A program made the position numbers and the translations under genes. 64,000 bases of DNA, taken from Crossaster papposus. Taxonomy: Eukaryota; Echinodermata; Asteroidea; Velatida; Solasteridae. The notes beneath the pieces are model-generated. The model made no database searches. It was given only the letters and a program-made list of their open reading frames with translations, and was not told where the DNA came from. Positions 44,527-56,725 of the stretch are shown here, in pieces. Numbering within the stretch: the stretch's first letter is position 1; every line of letters begins with the position of its first letter. The stretch covers positions 248,001-312,000 of the forward strand of contig JBAIAA010000523.1 of NCBI GenBank assembly GCA_037893245.1, written 5' to 3'.

Positions 44527-44775
44527 TTTGTTGCCTAATTAGAACGATCCCATTATTCCAAGCATGAATTAAACCGTAACCCCATGGGCTGGTCCCATGA
44601 AGAAAAAACCCAAAGTACCTTTATCCATCGAGCCAACGCTGTGCATGATTGGGGTCATTTTGTTGCCTTAGAACGATTCCACTATTCCAAGCATGAATTA
44701 AACCGTAACCCCATGGGCTGGTCCCATGAAGAAAAAATCCAAAGTACCTTTAATTATCCATCGAGCCAAAGCTAG
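44527..44775 (+). repeat. 124-bp tandem duplication
   Basis: GGTCATTTTGTTGCCT...CATGGGCTGGTCCCATGAAG...ATCCATCGAGCCAA occurs twice in tandem, starting about 44527 and 44652. Confidence 0.88.
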
Positions 44776-44825
44776 CTGGGCGTGATTGCGGTTTCTGACC
44801 CTGCGATGGTGCGTCTTTTTCCAAA

Positions 44826-45065
44826 AGAAATAAGGTTCAATGAACTAAAACCATTGAGTGAGCCGACACGAAATGTATCAACAATCGCAAACACCAGATG
44901 TTCCTGACCGCAGAGTTTATACAATGGAAGCCGATACACGTGCCTCTCCCACAGATATCGGGTTTCAAAACCACGTTTAATGTTTTGGTCCGTGGGATTA
45001 TAAATTAATTCAGTACCGGTAGTACCGGTAAGTTCAGTCAGTCAGTGATTATAGTTTCTTTCCAG
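44826..45065 (+). repeat. Interspersed repeat shared with 22196-22410
   Basis: See the partner entry. It lies inside the TA-flanked element, so the partner at 22 kb may be a relic of a related element. Confidence 0.7.
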
Positions 45066-46488
45066 ACAACGTAATCAGACAACATAGAGTTGACTTAATA
45101 TATGGAAGGGATTTTTAGAGGGGATTTGTTTTTAAATAAAGTTCTTTTCCTTTATTTCAAACCTATAATTTGTTAATCACGTTCATAAGATATTTGTTTA
45201 ATACATCACTACTCTTAGTGTTAGTTTTGTTTTGAAGATCATTAAACTTATTTAATATCTTACAAATAAAATAAACGAAACAGACACATGAACCATCTCT
45301 TTTCCCGTTTGGTCGTCCTGATAAGGACTCTTCAACATTTATTGGAAGCTATATGTCAGGTGGCTTATTGAGGGCGCCCTTAATTATCGCCAGATTCGTA
45401 TAGGGGAACGATTATGGCGAAATAAATCAATTCGCTCGAGAAATACATTGACAAACGCCTTTTAAATAAATTAAATAACTGCCAGGCGAGGGTTAGTGTA
45501 AGTAAATACAATGTATCTTTGTTGGAGATAAGCGGGCCGGGACAACATTTACCCCCCCCGGTATTGAGAAGCAGTTTGTGTTGAGAGAACGTCAACACCC
45601 AATGGTAATGAAGATTTTTTTAACTGGACTTCAGGGTTGGATAACGATTTTGTCACTGGGGAAGTAGTGAGCGGTGCTGAGGGCTTTGATGTTGGTCTTT
45701 TCAAGAAACTTGGTCGGCTCATCACTCAGTCACCCTGAATAATAAGATAATATTACGTTAAATTCTTATAATACTTTCTCAAACAAACATCTAAAATGAA
45801 GATATAATAAAACACCCTCAACGTTCACACAATAGAGGTTGGGTGAATGCGAATTCCAAACGTTTAAGTAATTCTGTTGCAGCATTTCCGGAATGAAAGA
45901 AAACGGCCAGAAAGAAAAAGGGGGTCGACACATTGCGGCATTGTTGGAATAAAAGCACGGTCGTTGTGGGGTGGGGGGGGGGGGGGAATCAACACATCGT
46001 GGCATTGTTGGAGGGTAAGCACATTCATAGGGGATCAACACATCACGGCATTGTTAGAATGGAAACACGGTCACAATGTCCGAAGAGTTGAGCTAATTGG
46101 TTGACCGCATTATTGAGTAAGATTACGGCGTTCAAAGAATTCTTCACACAAAGACCGTCACTTTGAAATCAAGCGACATCATATAAGGCGCACCGAAAGA
46201 TAAGGCGCGGCGATGTTTTTGTGGTCTAGAAAGTCAGATAAGCCGCGGCTTTACCGCAGGAAATTACGGTAATTTGTTGGATAAGTAATCAGTTTACACA
46301 GACCCCCCAAAACATCCCCCAGCAGGCAGGAGGATCTAGAAGGATTCAGGGCAATAGCCATACTAGCAGAATTGAGAAGGATTTAGAAGGATCCAGGTTC
46401 CTTGAGCTTTTAACTCTTTACTACAGAAGGATATAGGAGGATTGAGGTTCTATGTCTTAGCCAAACGAGCCGGGAGGGTTAGGGTTAA

Positions 46489-46636
46489 TGCTGGTTCAGG
46501 GGACATTTATTCGCTTCTTCTTAAAAGCCGGATATTACGTTAAGGAGAAATGACGAAAAAGTGGACATTCTTTGATTCGAATGGGCGAGGACACGCAGCG
46601 TCCGAGCCCAATTTGATTAAACAAAATTAAACAAAA
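46489..46636. other. Short spacer with AACAAAATTA repeats
   Basis: Three AAACAAAATT units lead into the tandem duplication. Confidence 0.5.
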
Positions 46637-48063
46637 TTAAACAAAATTTCATGAAAATTTCCTTAAATCAAAGACTTTAATAACTCTTATTTGTTTTTAT
46701 CACGTTGTGCATATTACTTGAGTATTTAAGTTAATGACAAAATATACTGGCCCAAGAAAAATATAAAATAAATAAATACGCACCGAAAATCAACGCTATA
46801 ATCTGCGTGTTCACGCAAGTTACACATCGTGTCCACCACATCTTATGCATGATGTTCAAAAAGCCAGAATTTACAAACCACATCCTTGCCAAACTAAGCG
46901 ATTGTTTTCTGAATTAGCTGCGTAATCATTGTGTACATCCCGATTAATATTAAGGATGAAAAAATCCACACATCGATCACTCAAATATGTTCATGTCCAC
47001 TTGTAACGGTAAATGTTGTCGCAATTTAACTGGTAATCAACACAAGTTGGCCAGTACACATGAAAGGTACCCTGTGTTGATGACCTGAAGGTCACTTGTT
47101 TTAGGCTTCTCCACTTATTTGCTAATTTACAATTATTTTAAGCGTCGTGTCCACCGCATTCTGTTTTGCGTCCATGTTGTAACTAACGTGAGTTTTGAAC
47201 AAATACATTGGGATTGTTCCTTAAATTCTACCAGATCGACATAAGGTACGTACAAAAGGTATCAACATTAAGTTAAACATTTTACCATGTTTTAGTAGGA
47301 ATACTACATGTATACATGTACTTGCTGCAAGTGGCAGAACTTTTTTTTTTTACATTGGTTACAGTGGACACTAACGTTGGTTTCCTTGGACAGCCAGGTT
47401 GGCAGGTTGGTGTATCCTTTCTAACCTGTGAGAACCATGCAATAAAAACAGCCCACTTTCTTAAGGCAAGTACCTTGAAGGCTCTAGTTGAGCAAGTGAT
47501 AATAAACTTGTCACACACGAAATGTTTTCTTTATGTCCGCGCCATTTTTGTAACTAATGTTAACCTGCATGACTAGATCTTGAAAACTAATGGTATTTAA
47601 TCACTGCTTGTCATTTACAACATTAACCCTAAGGTACAGGTACAGTACTTACCAAATTCATAACCAATAGTTTTTCTCAAGTCTTCATACTGCCAAGCAT
47701 TTGAAATGGTTGTATAAGAAATAGTATTCTAGTTAACGTTAGTTACGGTGTCCACTTTTTAATTTGCTTAAGAAAAAAAAAAAGGAAATCACTTTCTTCT
47801 TTTTGTTGTTGACTTTAACTTGGGAGAAACACATTAACTTAAATAAAAATTAATTAAAACAATTTTCTTCGACTCGAGTCGAGTCGAGTCGAGTCGAGTC
47901 GAGTCGAGTCGAGTCGAGTCGAGTCGAGTCGAGTCGAGTCGAGTCGACTCGACAAAAATGTACAATGTACCTTACATGTACATGAGTTTGTAAGTTTGTA
48001 TTTTTTTGGGAAAAGGTTTTTGTTCTATAGACGCGCGGCGCAGAAAGTTGGTTTCTGCGTTTC
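46637..48063 (+). repeat. 1.43-kb tandem duplication, copy 1
   Basis: Starts TTAAACAAAATTTCATG and ends GTTTCTGCGTTTCT. The next copy starts immediately. An 86-residue frame at 47316-47576 is identical in both copies but has no known domain. GTGTCCAC motifs recur (46828, 47148, 47749 and others), along with GTAAC steps. Identity between copies is very high, so the event is recent. Confidence 0.92.
47871..47953 (+). repeat. (GAGTC)n microsatellite in copy 1
   Basis: About 15 GAGTC units ending in GACTCGAC, so the motif turns over at its right edge. Confidence 0.95.
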
Positions 48064-49469
48064 TTAAACAAAATTTCATGAAAATGTCCTTAAATCAAAG
48101 ACTTTAATAACTCTTATTTGTTTTCATCACGTTGTGCATATTACTTGAGTATTTAAGTTAATGACAAAATATACTGGCCCAAGAAAAATATAAAATAAAT
48201 AAATACGCACCGAAAATCAACGCTATAATCTGCGTGTTCACGCAAGTTACACATCGTGTCCACCACATCTTATGCATGATGTTCAAAAAGCCAGAATTTA
48301 CAAACCACATCCTTGCCAAACTAAGCGATTGTTTTCTGAATTAGCTGCGTAATCATTGTGTACATCCCGATTAATATTAAGGATGAAAAAATCCACACAT
48401 CGATCACTCAAATATGTTCATGTCCACTTGTAACGGTAAATGTTGTCGCAATTTAACTGGTAATCAACACAAGTTGGCCAGTACACATGAAAGGTACCCT
48501 GTGTTGATGACCTGAAGGTCACTTGTTTTAGGCTTCTCCACTTATTTGCTAATTTACAATTATTTTAAGCGTCGTGTCCACCGCATTCTGTTTTGCGTCC
48601 ATGTTGTAACTAACGTGAGTTTTGAACAAATACATTGGGATTGTTCCTTAAATTCTACCAGATCGACATAAGGTACCGGTACGTACAAAAGGTATCAACA
48701 TTAAGTTAAACATTTTACCATGTTTTAGTAGGAATACTACATACATGTACTTGCTGCAAGTGGCAGAACTTTTTTTTTTTACGTTGGTTACAGTGGACAC
48801 TAACGTTGGTTTCCTTGGACAGCCAGGTTGGCAGGTTGGTGTATCCTTTCTAACCTGTGAGAACCATGCAATAAAAACAGCCCACTTTCTTAAGGCAAGT
48901 ACCTTGAAGGCTCTAGTTGAGCAAGTGATAATAAACTTGTCACACACGAAATGTTTTCTTTATGTCCGCGCCATTTTTGTAACTAATGTTAACCTGCATG
49001 ACTAGATCTTGAAAACTAATGGTATTTAATCACTGCTTGTCATTTACAACATTAACCCTAAGGTACAGGTACAGTACTTACCAAATTCATAACCAATAGT
49101 TTTTCTCAAGTCTTCATACTGCCAAGCATTTGAAATGGTTGTATAAGAAATAGTATTCTAGTTAACGTTAGTTACGGTGTCCACTTTTTAATTTGCTTAA
49201 GAAAAAAAAAAAGGAAATCACTTTCTTCTTTTTGTTGTTGACTTTAACTTAGGAGAAACACATTAACTTAAATAAAAATTAATTAAAACAATTTTCTTCG
49301 ACTCGAGTCGAGTCGAGTCGAGTCGAGTCGAGTCGAGTCGACTCGACTCGACTCGACAAAAATGTACAATGTACCTTACATGTACATGAGTTTGTAAGTT
49401 TGTATTTTTTTGGGGAAAGGTTTTTGTTCTATAGACGCGCGGCGCAGAAAGTTGGTTTCTGCGTTTCTT
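48064..49469 (+). repeat. 1.41-kb tandem duplication, copy 2
   Basis: Same unit as 46637-48063. It is shorter mainly because its pentanucleotide array is smaller. Small differences include AATGTCC for AATTTCC at the start and an extra ACCGG near 48674. Confidence 0.92.
49299..49357 (+). repeat. (GAGTC)n(GACTC)n microsatellite in copy 2
   Basis: About seven GAGTC units followed by about four GACTC units, forming a perfect hairpin around the junction. Copy 1 has mostly the GAGTC orientation. Confidence 0.92.
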
Positions 49470-50876
49470 TTCAACGACTGTTTCGTCGTAGTAAAATAAA
49501 ACATAAAACGGCTGTCAAATTGGTAGTTTTGATGAGTCTTTCTTGAAATGGTTTTTAGTAAAAACATTCTAAGAACACGTCTTTGCCAAGATCAATCTTA
49601 GAGAGGGGACTTGTCTTAAGTCCTAAGATGAGTAAAAAATAAGACGAGTTTTGTGGAAAAGGCCTGTCCAACAGTTTGTGTGTCCTGTTTGCCATATGTT
49701 GGAGTTTGGATGGGTATGGTAAGGTTCATAAACAATGTGAAACATGTAATTTATACTGGAGAGTTACATGTACAATGTAGGGCTTATCACAGATCATAAA
49801 ATGTGCACACATCGATGAGAGTATCATTGTGTAAACAGCAAATCGTGGACTACAGACAATTGGGTTCTAGGGCACAAACAAAGGGCCCACGATTTTCCGA
49901 AAACATTTTCCGAAACAAAAATCATCAAATCTTGATGTGCACATGCACATTTGCAATACCGAACTGGCATTCATACAATGTATGCGTACATACAGGCACG
50001 GTACACTAAATTGTACACCACTATTATGTAAATCAGACAAGGAGCAGGGAAAAACAATGATCTCTTCCAGCTGAAATTTAATTAATTCGGACACTGTACA
50101 GTACACAGTACTAACAAATACATGTACTACTCAATTCTCATATTTTTTGTGTACATACTGTACCGGTACATGTACATTTTAGGCCAGTAGTATTGGGTGA
50201 CATTAAGGTTATGATAATTGATCAGATGGCTTTTCATTAGAGTGGAATATGAAATGCGGTGAACGCTGATCTTTGAGGCATCTTTCTGCCTGCTTTGTGC
50301 ATGCATGACATCACTCATGCATGTCAGATTATCCCACTACATGTATGGTAACTCACACCTTCAGGGAGCGCTATGGACAACCCGTACTTTTGGGTACCGC
50401 ACAGTGAACAAATCATCACAATTAGTTTTATTTCCCCTTTTTTCCTATAATTTTGGTTTCCTTATTTTTTATTTATTTTCCATTCTCAGAATAAATAAAA
50501 AGATCCCTGTTCTTGTACAATGTAAAAAAATAGTTTTTGTTGTCAATCACCGACGTTTAAATGATTAATCCTTAATATCACCACATGGCTGAACATGAAT
50601 TGTATCTTTCATTGTGTGATTGTGTCATATTACTATTAGAGAAAACAAATTACCGGTATACCGTACGTGTGTACTGGTACATGTAGGTTAAGTTTAAAAA
50701 AAAAATTATTGCTCTGCAAAAAATAAGTTCTCATTCTGATAAGTATATTTAACAAGATCATGAATGCATACCGTACTGTATACACATTGTGTACACTATG
50801 TGTATGTACTGTACACGTATCCGGTATGCGATGTTCTATTCAATGGTTCTATTCAAGGATGGCGAGGATTTTATTC
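49470..50876. other. AT-rich intergenic DNA
   Basis: GTACATGTAC and ACCGGT motifs near 50150-50175. No gene or terminal repeat recognised. Confidence 0.45.
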
Positions 50877-51041
50877 AGGCATTAAACAAATAATGAATGT
50901 TTCACATTAACTTGGAAAGAATAATTTCATTCGGTGACAGATTCCATTTGCCTCGTTGAATAAAACATTTCATCTGTCACCTCATGAAATTATTCTTACC
51001 ACTCACTCGCACTCACAAACATTCATTAAACTTTAATGTAC
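50877..51041. mobile_element. 165-bp foldback MITE
   Basis: AAGAATAATTTCATTCGGTG with ACAGAT pairs with ATCTGT and CACCTCATGAAATTATTCTT. Outer ATTAAACAAATAATGAATGTTT also pairs with AAACATTCATTAAACTTTAAT. No clear target duplication. Confidence 0.65.
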
Positions 51042-51707
51042 TGTACTGTGTATGCAATCACTTTAGCCAGTGGTCGTGTACATACATGTACATATCTTGT
51101 AAAAATCCGTATTCTCCAGTCATTATTTTACGAACAAGCATTATTCAGGCAAAGACATTCGATACCCGGCATTCACTAAAACTGTACACAGTGGACTGTG
51201 TTTAAAAGTGGTTTTAATCCTACCAGTCCACGCATCATGTTTTGCACACAAAATTGTATTTAGGAGTGATGTCGCACTCAGATCGCCTTTGAATTATGTG
51301 ATCTTTGATTAATGAAATTTATGCAATTGCTTTGTACACGTGTATACAGTACATAAACATGCATCACATAAAATAATCACTTGACCGATACATTTTCTCA
51401 TACTACTCAAACCACACAGACAAAAAACTGGATCACATTGTTGTAATATTTGTCCCTGCATCTTGTAAAGAATAAGTACAATGTTTATAAATTTAGACGA
51501 ATGTACAAAATGTACAATGAATACCTGTGTACTACTGGTACCCACAATAATCCAATTTCAAAAGCAAACAACAGTGTCATGTAAGTTCAGGCATGTCCTG
51601 TTTCTACATGCGCACATGTACACTGTACATGTACATGGGATGTAGTATGGTACAATGTGTATACAGTGACAAACAGCATGAGTCATCTCAACACATCACC
51701 AGGTAAT
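51042..51707. other. AT-rich intergenic DNA
   Basis: ACATGT and GTGTAC motifs only. No gene recognised. Confidence 0.45.
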
Positions 51708-51711
51708 TTAA

Positions 51712-52090
51712 AGGTAGTATACACCATTGGTAATTGCTTGAATTATCATGAATGGGTAGATTTGGGGGGTTGTATTTCATAGTAAATATCGTTTAACTGA
51801 CTTTTCCGAAGTTTTACAATCATGGATGCCGAGAAAAGCATGAAAAACAGCGTTTGTTTTCAACCGGGGTCGAGCCGTTATTCTTATGTTATCTTTGTTT
51901 TTTCGCAATCGCCGGACGGCGATCGCAAATTTTTCTTTATAAAATTTATTTTTTTGGAATAATTACAGGATATCTAGCGCAATCCTTTTGCTGAATGCCT
52001 AGAATCATTATTTACTTTTAATTGAGTAAGATATTTCTTAATAATTCGGTAGTAAATATTTTCGATATCTGCAAATGGTGTATACTACCT
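51712..52090 (+). mobile_element. TTAA MITE, AGGTAGTRTACACC family, copy E (well preserved)
   Basis: TTAA at 51708-51711 and 52091-52094. Perfect TIRs AGGTAGTATACACCATT / AATGGTGTATACTACCT. The body has GGTAGATTTGGGGGGTTGTA, the GCCGAGAAAAGCATGAAAAA block and a central GATCGC/GCGATC-type hairpin near 51905. 379 bp, non-coding. Confidence 0.92.
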
Positions 52091-52369
52091 TTAAAGTGAA
52101 GGTGCAATGAATAATCTTTTTTTTTAATTTTTAATTTAGATACCGGTAGTTTTAAGAGGTACCGGTACATGTAATGGATATATTGTCACACATAAAAAGT
52201 TTTATTGTTTACTTTACTATTAATAAAAGCAAAGTTTGACAATGTATTTTGTGTATTTTATGTACTTTACATGTACATGTACCGTATGTACTGGTACATA
52301 TACCGGTACATGTACAGACATCACATAATACACGTAAGGCAAAAGTGTTTTTATGCATCATTTTTGCGA

Positions 52370-53640
52370 ATTTAGAATTTCAGAGATCACTAGGTCCAAA
52401 GTTACAAAAACACTCCAGAGCTGTAATGTGTGGAGCAAACGGTAGGATCTCTCTGATATGTCCAATAGGCAGGCTAAAGAAACCAGTCCATTTTCCCGAG
52501 AACTTGTGAAACTCCTGAAAAATTTGCTTGCAGTCGCATTAGAACTCCAGATGTCAGGGTAATACCCATACAACTGACACCCATCACTGATACGCGAAAA
52601 TGTTGAAGAGCTCTGGAGACATCTTGAGTACGTTTATGTGACTTGAGCGGAGTTCAGGTTCCCACCGACCCGCTACTGTACTTGGCATGGGAGTAGAGTG
52701 GACCCCAGCCAGAAAGTGATGAGGCATCTGTCGTGACGGTTACTGACAACTGGGGCCTGCGAAAGGCATGGCCTCCACCAACGAAGGTGTGGTACACTGG
52801 TAGTAACCAAGACGTGGTCGGCACCAAATGATTTATGTGGTGGCGACTGGGTTGGTAGAATTGACCCATGATGATCCAGTCGCCAAGGTACATGAATATG
52901 GTCAATCCCCGATCCGCAGCACAGCTCTGATGATCACCTTTACTATCCGGGTGAAAACTCGGAGTTGAGGTGGAGAGGCTGAAGGGGAGCATCGATAATT
53001 CGTAACAGATATTCCTGTATTTGGAACCGAAGAAATTTCCTTTGCTCCGGCCTGATAAAACGTGTTAAGCGTCCTTCAAGTATAGGCTGGCCCCCATGCT
53101 GGCGTGTGGATTGACTCGTGAACAATCCTTAGTGTATACAGAAGCGTTTTGGAAAAAGGTAGACATACACAACGACCGCGTCTCCTGCGTGGGGAGAACG
53201 CGTATTGCCCTTTTCTCAAGGAGGGAGCTGATTTGCCTTTTTCTCGAGATGGAGCTGATTTTCCCTTCGAGGGCGCATCGGTTTGTTAGGTCAGACGGTA
53301 TTGGTGTCGGCCGAACGAGCATGTCGGACGGAGGGGGTGGGTGCCCGAGAATTGCCCGCGTAACCGCGACTGATCAAATCGAGCACCTACATGTACCTGC
53401 CCGACGTAACTAGAGCCCAGGACCCTGCTAAGACCTAAGGCGGCCTCCAACGGGTCGGAAAGCAGGAGGTCGCCATGAGCGGGTAAATTCATTTCTGCCA
53501 GCCCCCGCGATAACAGGGGGCAGGCGACTGGGAACCTCGGTCGGATTAGCGCCATTGTTGGGCGACGAAAGACTGATTCTGCGCAGCATGTGCACCAGAC
53601 GTATTGTCAGTGCGGCCGCGATAGGAACCACGGTTAGACC
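52370..53640 (-). pseudogene. DIRS-like YR retrotransposon, broken RT-RNase H region
   Basis: Read on the minus strand, several frames carry reverse-transcriptase and RNase H landmarks in the right order. A SLYLKDA segment (about 53065-53085) is typical of DIRS-type motif A (DLKDAY). Then come R-KFLRFQ (about 53035), GLTIFMYLGDWII (about 52860-52900), where DIRS proteins usually have YLDDWLI, and TTDASSLSGWG (about 52705-52735), the RNase H start. The middle aspartate of YLDD is changed to glycine and several frameshifts split the frames, so it is dead. The local GC content is higher than its surroundings. Downstream YR/methyltransferase parts are not seen. A gag-like piece on the same strand lies at 59600-60600, beyond a LINE. 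Confidence 0.7.
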
Positions 53641-53649
53641 TTAAGCGGT

Positions 53650-53930
53650 AGTCATATCTTATGGTCATGAACGTAGTTGAACGTAGTAGACCCTAGTAGT
53701 CATAGTTAAACGTAGTGAAACGTTTTTAAACGTAGTGGGCCGTAGTTTTTAACGTACTTAGACCTTGAGGAAAGCCATAATTTGGCCATAGTTAGCCTAA
53801 AAGTTTTCAACATGTTGAAAGTAATACGCAGTTAACCCTAGTTGAAACTAGTTGACCCTACTTGACCCTACTTGACCCTACTTGACCGAATGTGTGGACC
53901 GTAGTTGACCGTAGTTAACCACGGCACTAC
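53650..53930 (+). repeat. Degenerate GTAGTTGACC/ACGTAGT repeat
   Basis: Short units such as AACGTAGT, CCTAGTTG, CCCTACTTGA (three perfect in a row at about 53865-53885) and CCGTAGTTGA recur about every 10-15 bases. Confidence 0.75.
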
Positions 53931-54414
53931 GATTAAAGTACAGTCAACTATATGTACACTGTACGGTCTACTAGAGTCAAATGAACTACTGTACATGTTA
54001 AGGATGTGACGTCTAAACGTTTAAACCTGTAAACGTAAACAAAATCAAATCTGTTTAGAATTTTTTTCAAACGTTTAAACGGAACTCGAATAAAAAAATT
54101 AATGGACCTTCCATTTACGCCATACCCTCAAGTTTTATTCACGAAGAATTTACTTTCTTCAAACATCTATTTATTTTACAAAGCATTTGTAATGCCTTTA
54201 GTACTTGGTCATGTTCCAAGAAGATTAATCAGATACTTTTCTCAATGACCAGCAGCTGCCGGTATCTATTGTGCCCATGATGATGATTAGGACAAGCAGC
54301 GCCGTGTGGCAGCTTTCACTACCGCTCTCCAGTAAATTTCCCTCTAATTCCTACAATATTGGTATTTTCCAGTTCAATTTCTACAAACGTGCTTGTTTAG
54401 AACTATAGACCACT
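53931..54414. other. Spacer upstream of the LINE ORF
   Basis: Contains AAACGTTTAAAC-type palindromic steps near 54020-54080. It may include the LINE 5' UTR, but I cannot set that boundary. Confidence 0.4.
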
Positions 54415-56427
54415 ATGAAGTCATCTGGGTTTATCTACTTGCTACCAATTCGAGGATTTCTAGGGTTCATTTTGGTATCCTGCTTGTACCACTTTTCGAG
54501 TATACCTACGTACACATCAACCAATGACACCAGTTCTGTTGCGACATCTCATCCCATTGTCCTTTTGGGAGTCTCCGATCGTCCAATTGTTACTCAAGCG
54601 GTCCAGTGCTTCATAATCATGAGGCCTGACAATGGTTTCCCAAACAAGATTACTCATCCATCATCAACATCGGCATTGCCACGTATCCAATACGCAACCG
54701 CCGTTTTGCACGGATTGTGTACCAACTTCACAGAATGTCCCCTGTCGGCTGGAACCTGCCAGACTTTAGACTCCCTCAAACTTTTACGTCAGCCTTGCCA
54801 TACTCATCATTGTCAAGGGCCAAAATTGTCACCAATGTCTCTCAAGATTCAAAGGCGAAAGAGGTGGCGTCATCGTGGAAAGCGAGGTGGTGTAAGTAGG
54901 CCTATAACTGTTGATCATCGCAACTTGAAATATCTTGTTGGCTTATCCCCACAGAATATATCTCAGAAATATCATAATACTTGGATTGATAATAACCAGC
55001 ACCCTGGGAGAAACTCTTTGAACCTCATACCATTGACTAAAGCCAAGCCTCACACCAATCTAAATGTTCATACCTGGAATGCCAACTCATTGCGTAACAA
55101 GACTGAGATACTTGTTGATTATATCTTAGAAAACGATGTTGATGTCATGTTCCTAACTGAAACTTGGCTTGTCGACAACAACACAGTCATAATTGGGGAA
55201 TGTACTCCTTCATATTACGACTTCCTTAATATCCCCCGTGGAAAAACAAATCATGGTGGTGGCATTGGTGTTCTTTTTAAAAAGACACTCAATCTTTCCA
55301 TTACTCCTTCCAGTTTTGATACCTTGAACTTTGAACACACTTGCATCACGAACAAGAGGAATTCCATTCAGTTCGTTGCTATATATCGGCCTCCTCCATC
55401 CCCCACAAACGGCTTCAAGACTTCAGATTTCTTAGTCGAGTTTGACAAATTCCTTGATGAGCTGTCCATCCTTCCATGCCAGCTGGTGCTACTTGGAGAC
55501 TTTAACTTGCATGTTGATAATCCGGACAAGTGGGATGTAAAGCAGTTCCTCTCGACTGTCTCTGCCTCCGGTTTTCGCCAACATATTACTGGTCCCACTC
55601 ACAAACATGGCCATACCCTTGATTTATTGATCTCTCGCTTCGATGATGACATAATTCAAGAATGGCAGATAAATCCTGTTCTATACTCTGATCATCACAT
55701 TATCAAGTGCATCTTACGGTATGAGAAACCGTCACCGATGAAAGTAACAATAACGTCTCGTGAATATGGAAAGATTAACCCAGAGTTGTTCCAGAGTCTA
55801 CTTGATGAGCACCTCGGTGATATCGCGCAGACTGAGCATGACCCTAATGTTCTGTCTGAAACATATGAGTCTATCACTACCTCTGTGCTTGATGAGGTCT
55901 GTCCTGTTTCGACCAGAGTTCGTACAGTCAAGTCTCGGCTCCCGTGGTACGACCACACCATCCATGAAGAAAGACGACTTCGTAGACGACTTGAGCGCAA
56001 ATGGTGCAAAAGTCGTTTAAACATTGACTACGACGCGTTTCTAACTCAAAAGAAAAATGTCCAGAAGCTGATTGCTGATGCCAAGAAAGCATACTACTCC
56101 GACAAATTCACCAGTGCTAGCTCTAAGGACATGTACACGACTATACGGGGCCTTCTAAACAGCGGTTCAAGAACATTACCAGTTTGCGACTCTGAATCTG
56201 AACTTGCTGATAGTTTTATGTCCTTTTTCGTTGACAAAGTTGAGCAAATCCGATCTAAGGTTACATCTGAAGCTTCTTTCCGCTCAGATACTATACCATG
56301 TCAGTTTCAATTAGATCCTAGCATAAATTTGCCTAATTTCAAGATTCTAACCAAATCTGATGTTGAAAAACTCATTAGGCAACTGTCTAACAAGTCGTGT
56401 TCACTAGACACCATCCTGGCTTGTTAA
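54415..56427 (+). pseudogene. CR1/L2-type LINE: N-terminal region, endonuclease and start of RT
   Basis: A 670-residue frame of a non-LTR retrotransposon polyprotein. About 210 N-terminal residues are poorly conserved in style. An apurinic-type endonuclease (EEP) domain then spans about residues 215-430, with the NxNSLRNK motif (N at about 219), FLTETWL (E at about 242), YRPP (about 322), LLGDFN (about 358-363) and SDHHI (about 423-427). The next part (AKKAYYSDKF, then the S-C-SLDTI region) is the entry into the RT domain. The frame ends early at 56427 because of a one-base shift; the same protein continues in another frame at 56435. The complete element would copy its own RNA and insert at nicked DNA in the nucleus. 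Confidence 0.85.
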
Positions 56428-56721
56428 ACGATGCTTGCCTACTGTGTTACCGATTATAACAAGAATTGTTAACGCTTCCCTTTCATCTGGTATTTTCCCT
56501 GAAACCTTCAAACAATCGATAATCACCCCTGTTCTTAAGAAACCCACCCTCGATCCAAATGCCTTTAAGAGTTATCGACCTGTTTCAAATATCAAATTCA
56601 TTGGGAAAAGTAATTGAAAAGGCTGCGTCATGTCAAGTTACAAATCATGTAAAAAACAACAATCTCGGTGAAAAGTTCCAGTCAGCATATAAAACCCACC
56701 ACAGTACTGAGACTGCCTTGC
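56428..56721 (+). pseudogene. LINE RT domain, frameshifted middle part
   Basis: Two overlapping frames (56435-56617 and 56559-56747) carry the conserved order of CR1-group RT: FPETFKQSIITPVLKKP, then SYRPVSN, then KVIEKAA and FQSAYKTHHSTETALL. Each frame switch costs the reading frame. Together with the shift at about 56410, at least two small indels have killed this copy. The segment ends at the TTAA where a MITE inserted. Confidence 0.85.
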
Positions 56722-56725
56722 TTAA

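Larger units (their letters stand above)
44351..46269. mobile_element. TA-flanked TIR element (Tc1/mariner-type target), CCGTAATTTCCTGCGG ends
   Basis: The left end CCGTAATTTCCTGCGGTAAA followed by GCCGC is matched by the inverted right end GCGGC then TTTACCGCAGGAAATTACGG. TA dinucleotides flank both ends (44349-44350 and 46270-46271). Subterminal ATAAGGCGCA motifs occur three times at the left and at least twice at the right, as in pogo/Tigger-like elements with repeated transposase sites. No transposase frame is found in 1.9 kb. The interior has a 124-bp tandem duplication (44527-44775) and a block shared with 22196-22410. Confidence 0.8.
43821..46484. mobile_element. TTAA-flanked element with CCCTAACCCTCCC ends
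   Basis: TTAA at 43817-43820 and 46485-46488 bound TIRs CCCTAACCCTCCC / GGGAGGGTTAGGG. The subterminal parts are rich in AAGGATT(T/G)AG repeats (43838-44066 and 46320-46445). A TA-flanked element (44351-46269) lies inside and makes up most of the length; without it the element is about 0.75 kb. Non-coding. Confidence 0.75.

Noticed and set aside
47316..47576. 86-residue frame identical in both tandem copies (also 48745-49005)
   Set aside because: Identity follows from the recent tandem duplication of the DNA and is not evidence of selection. No domain or signal peptide is convincing.
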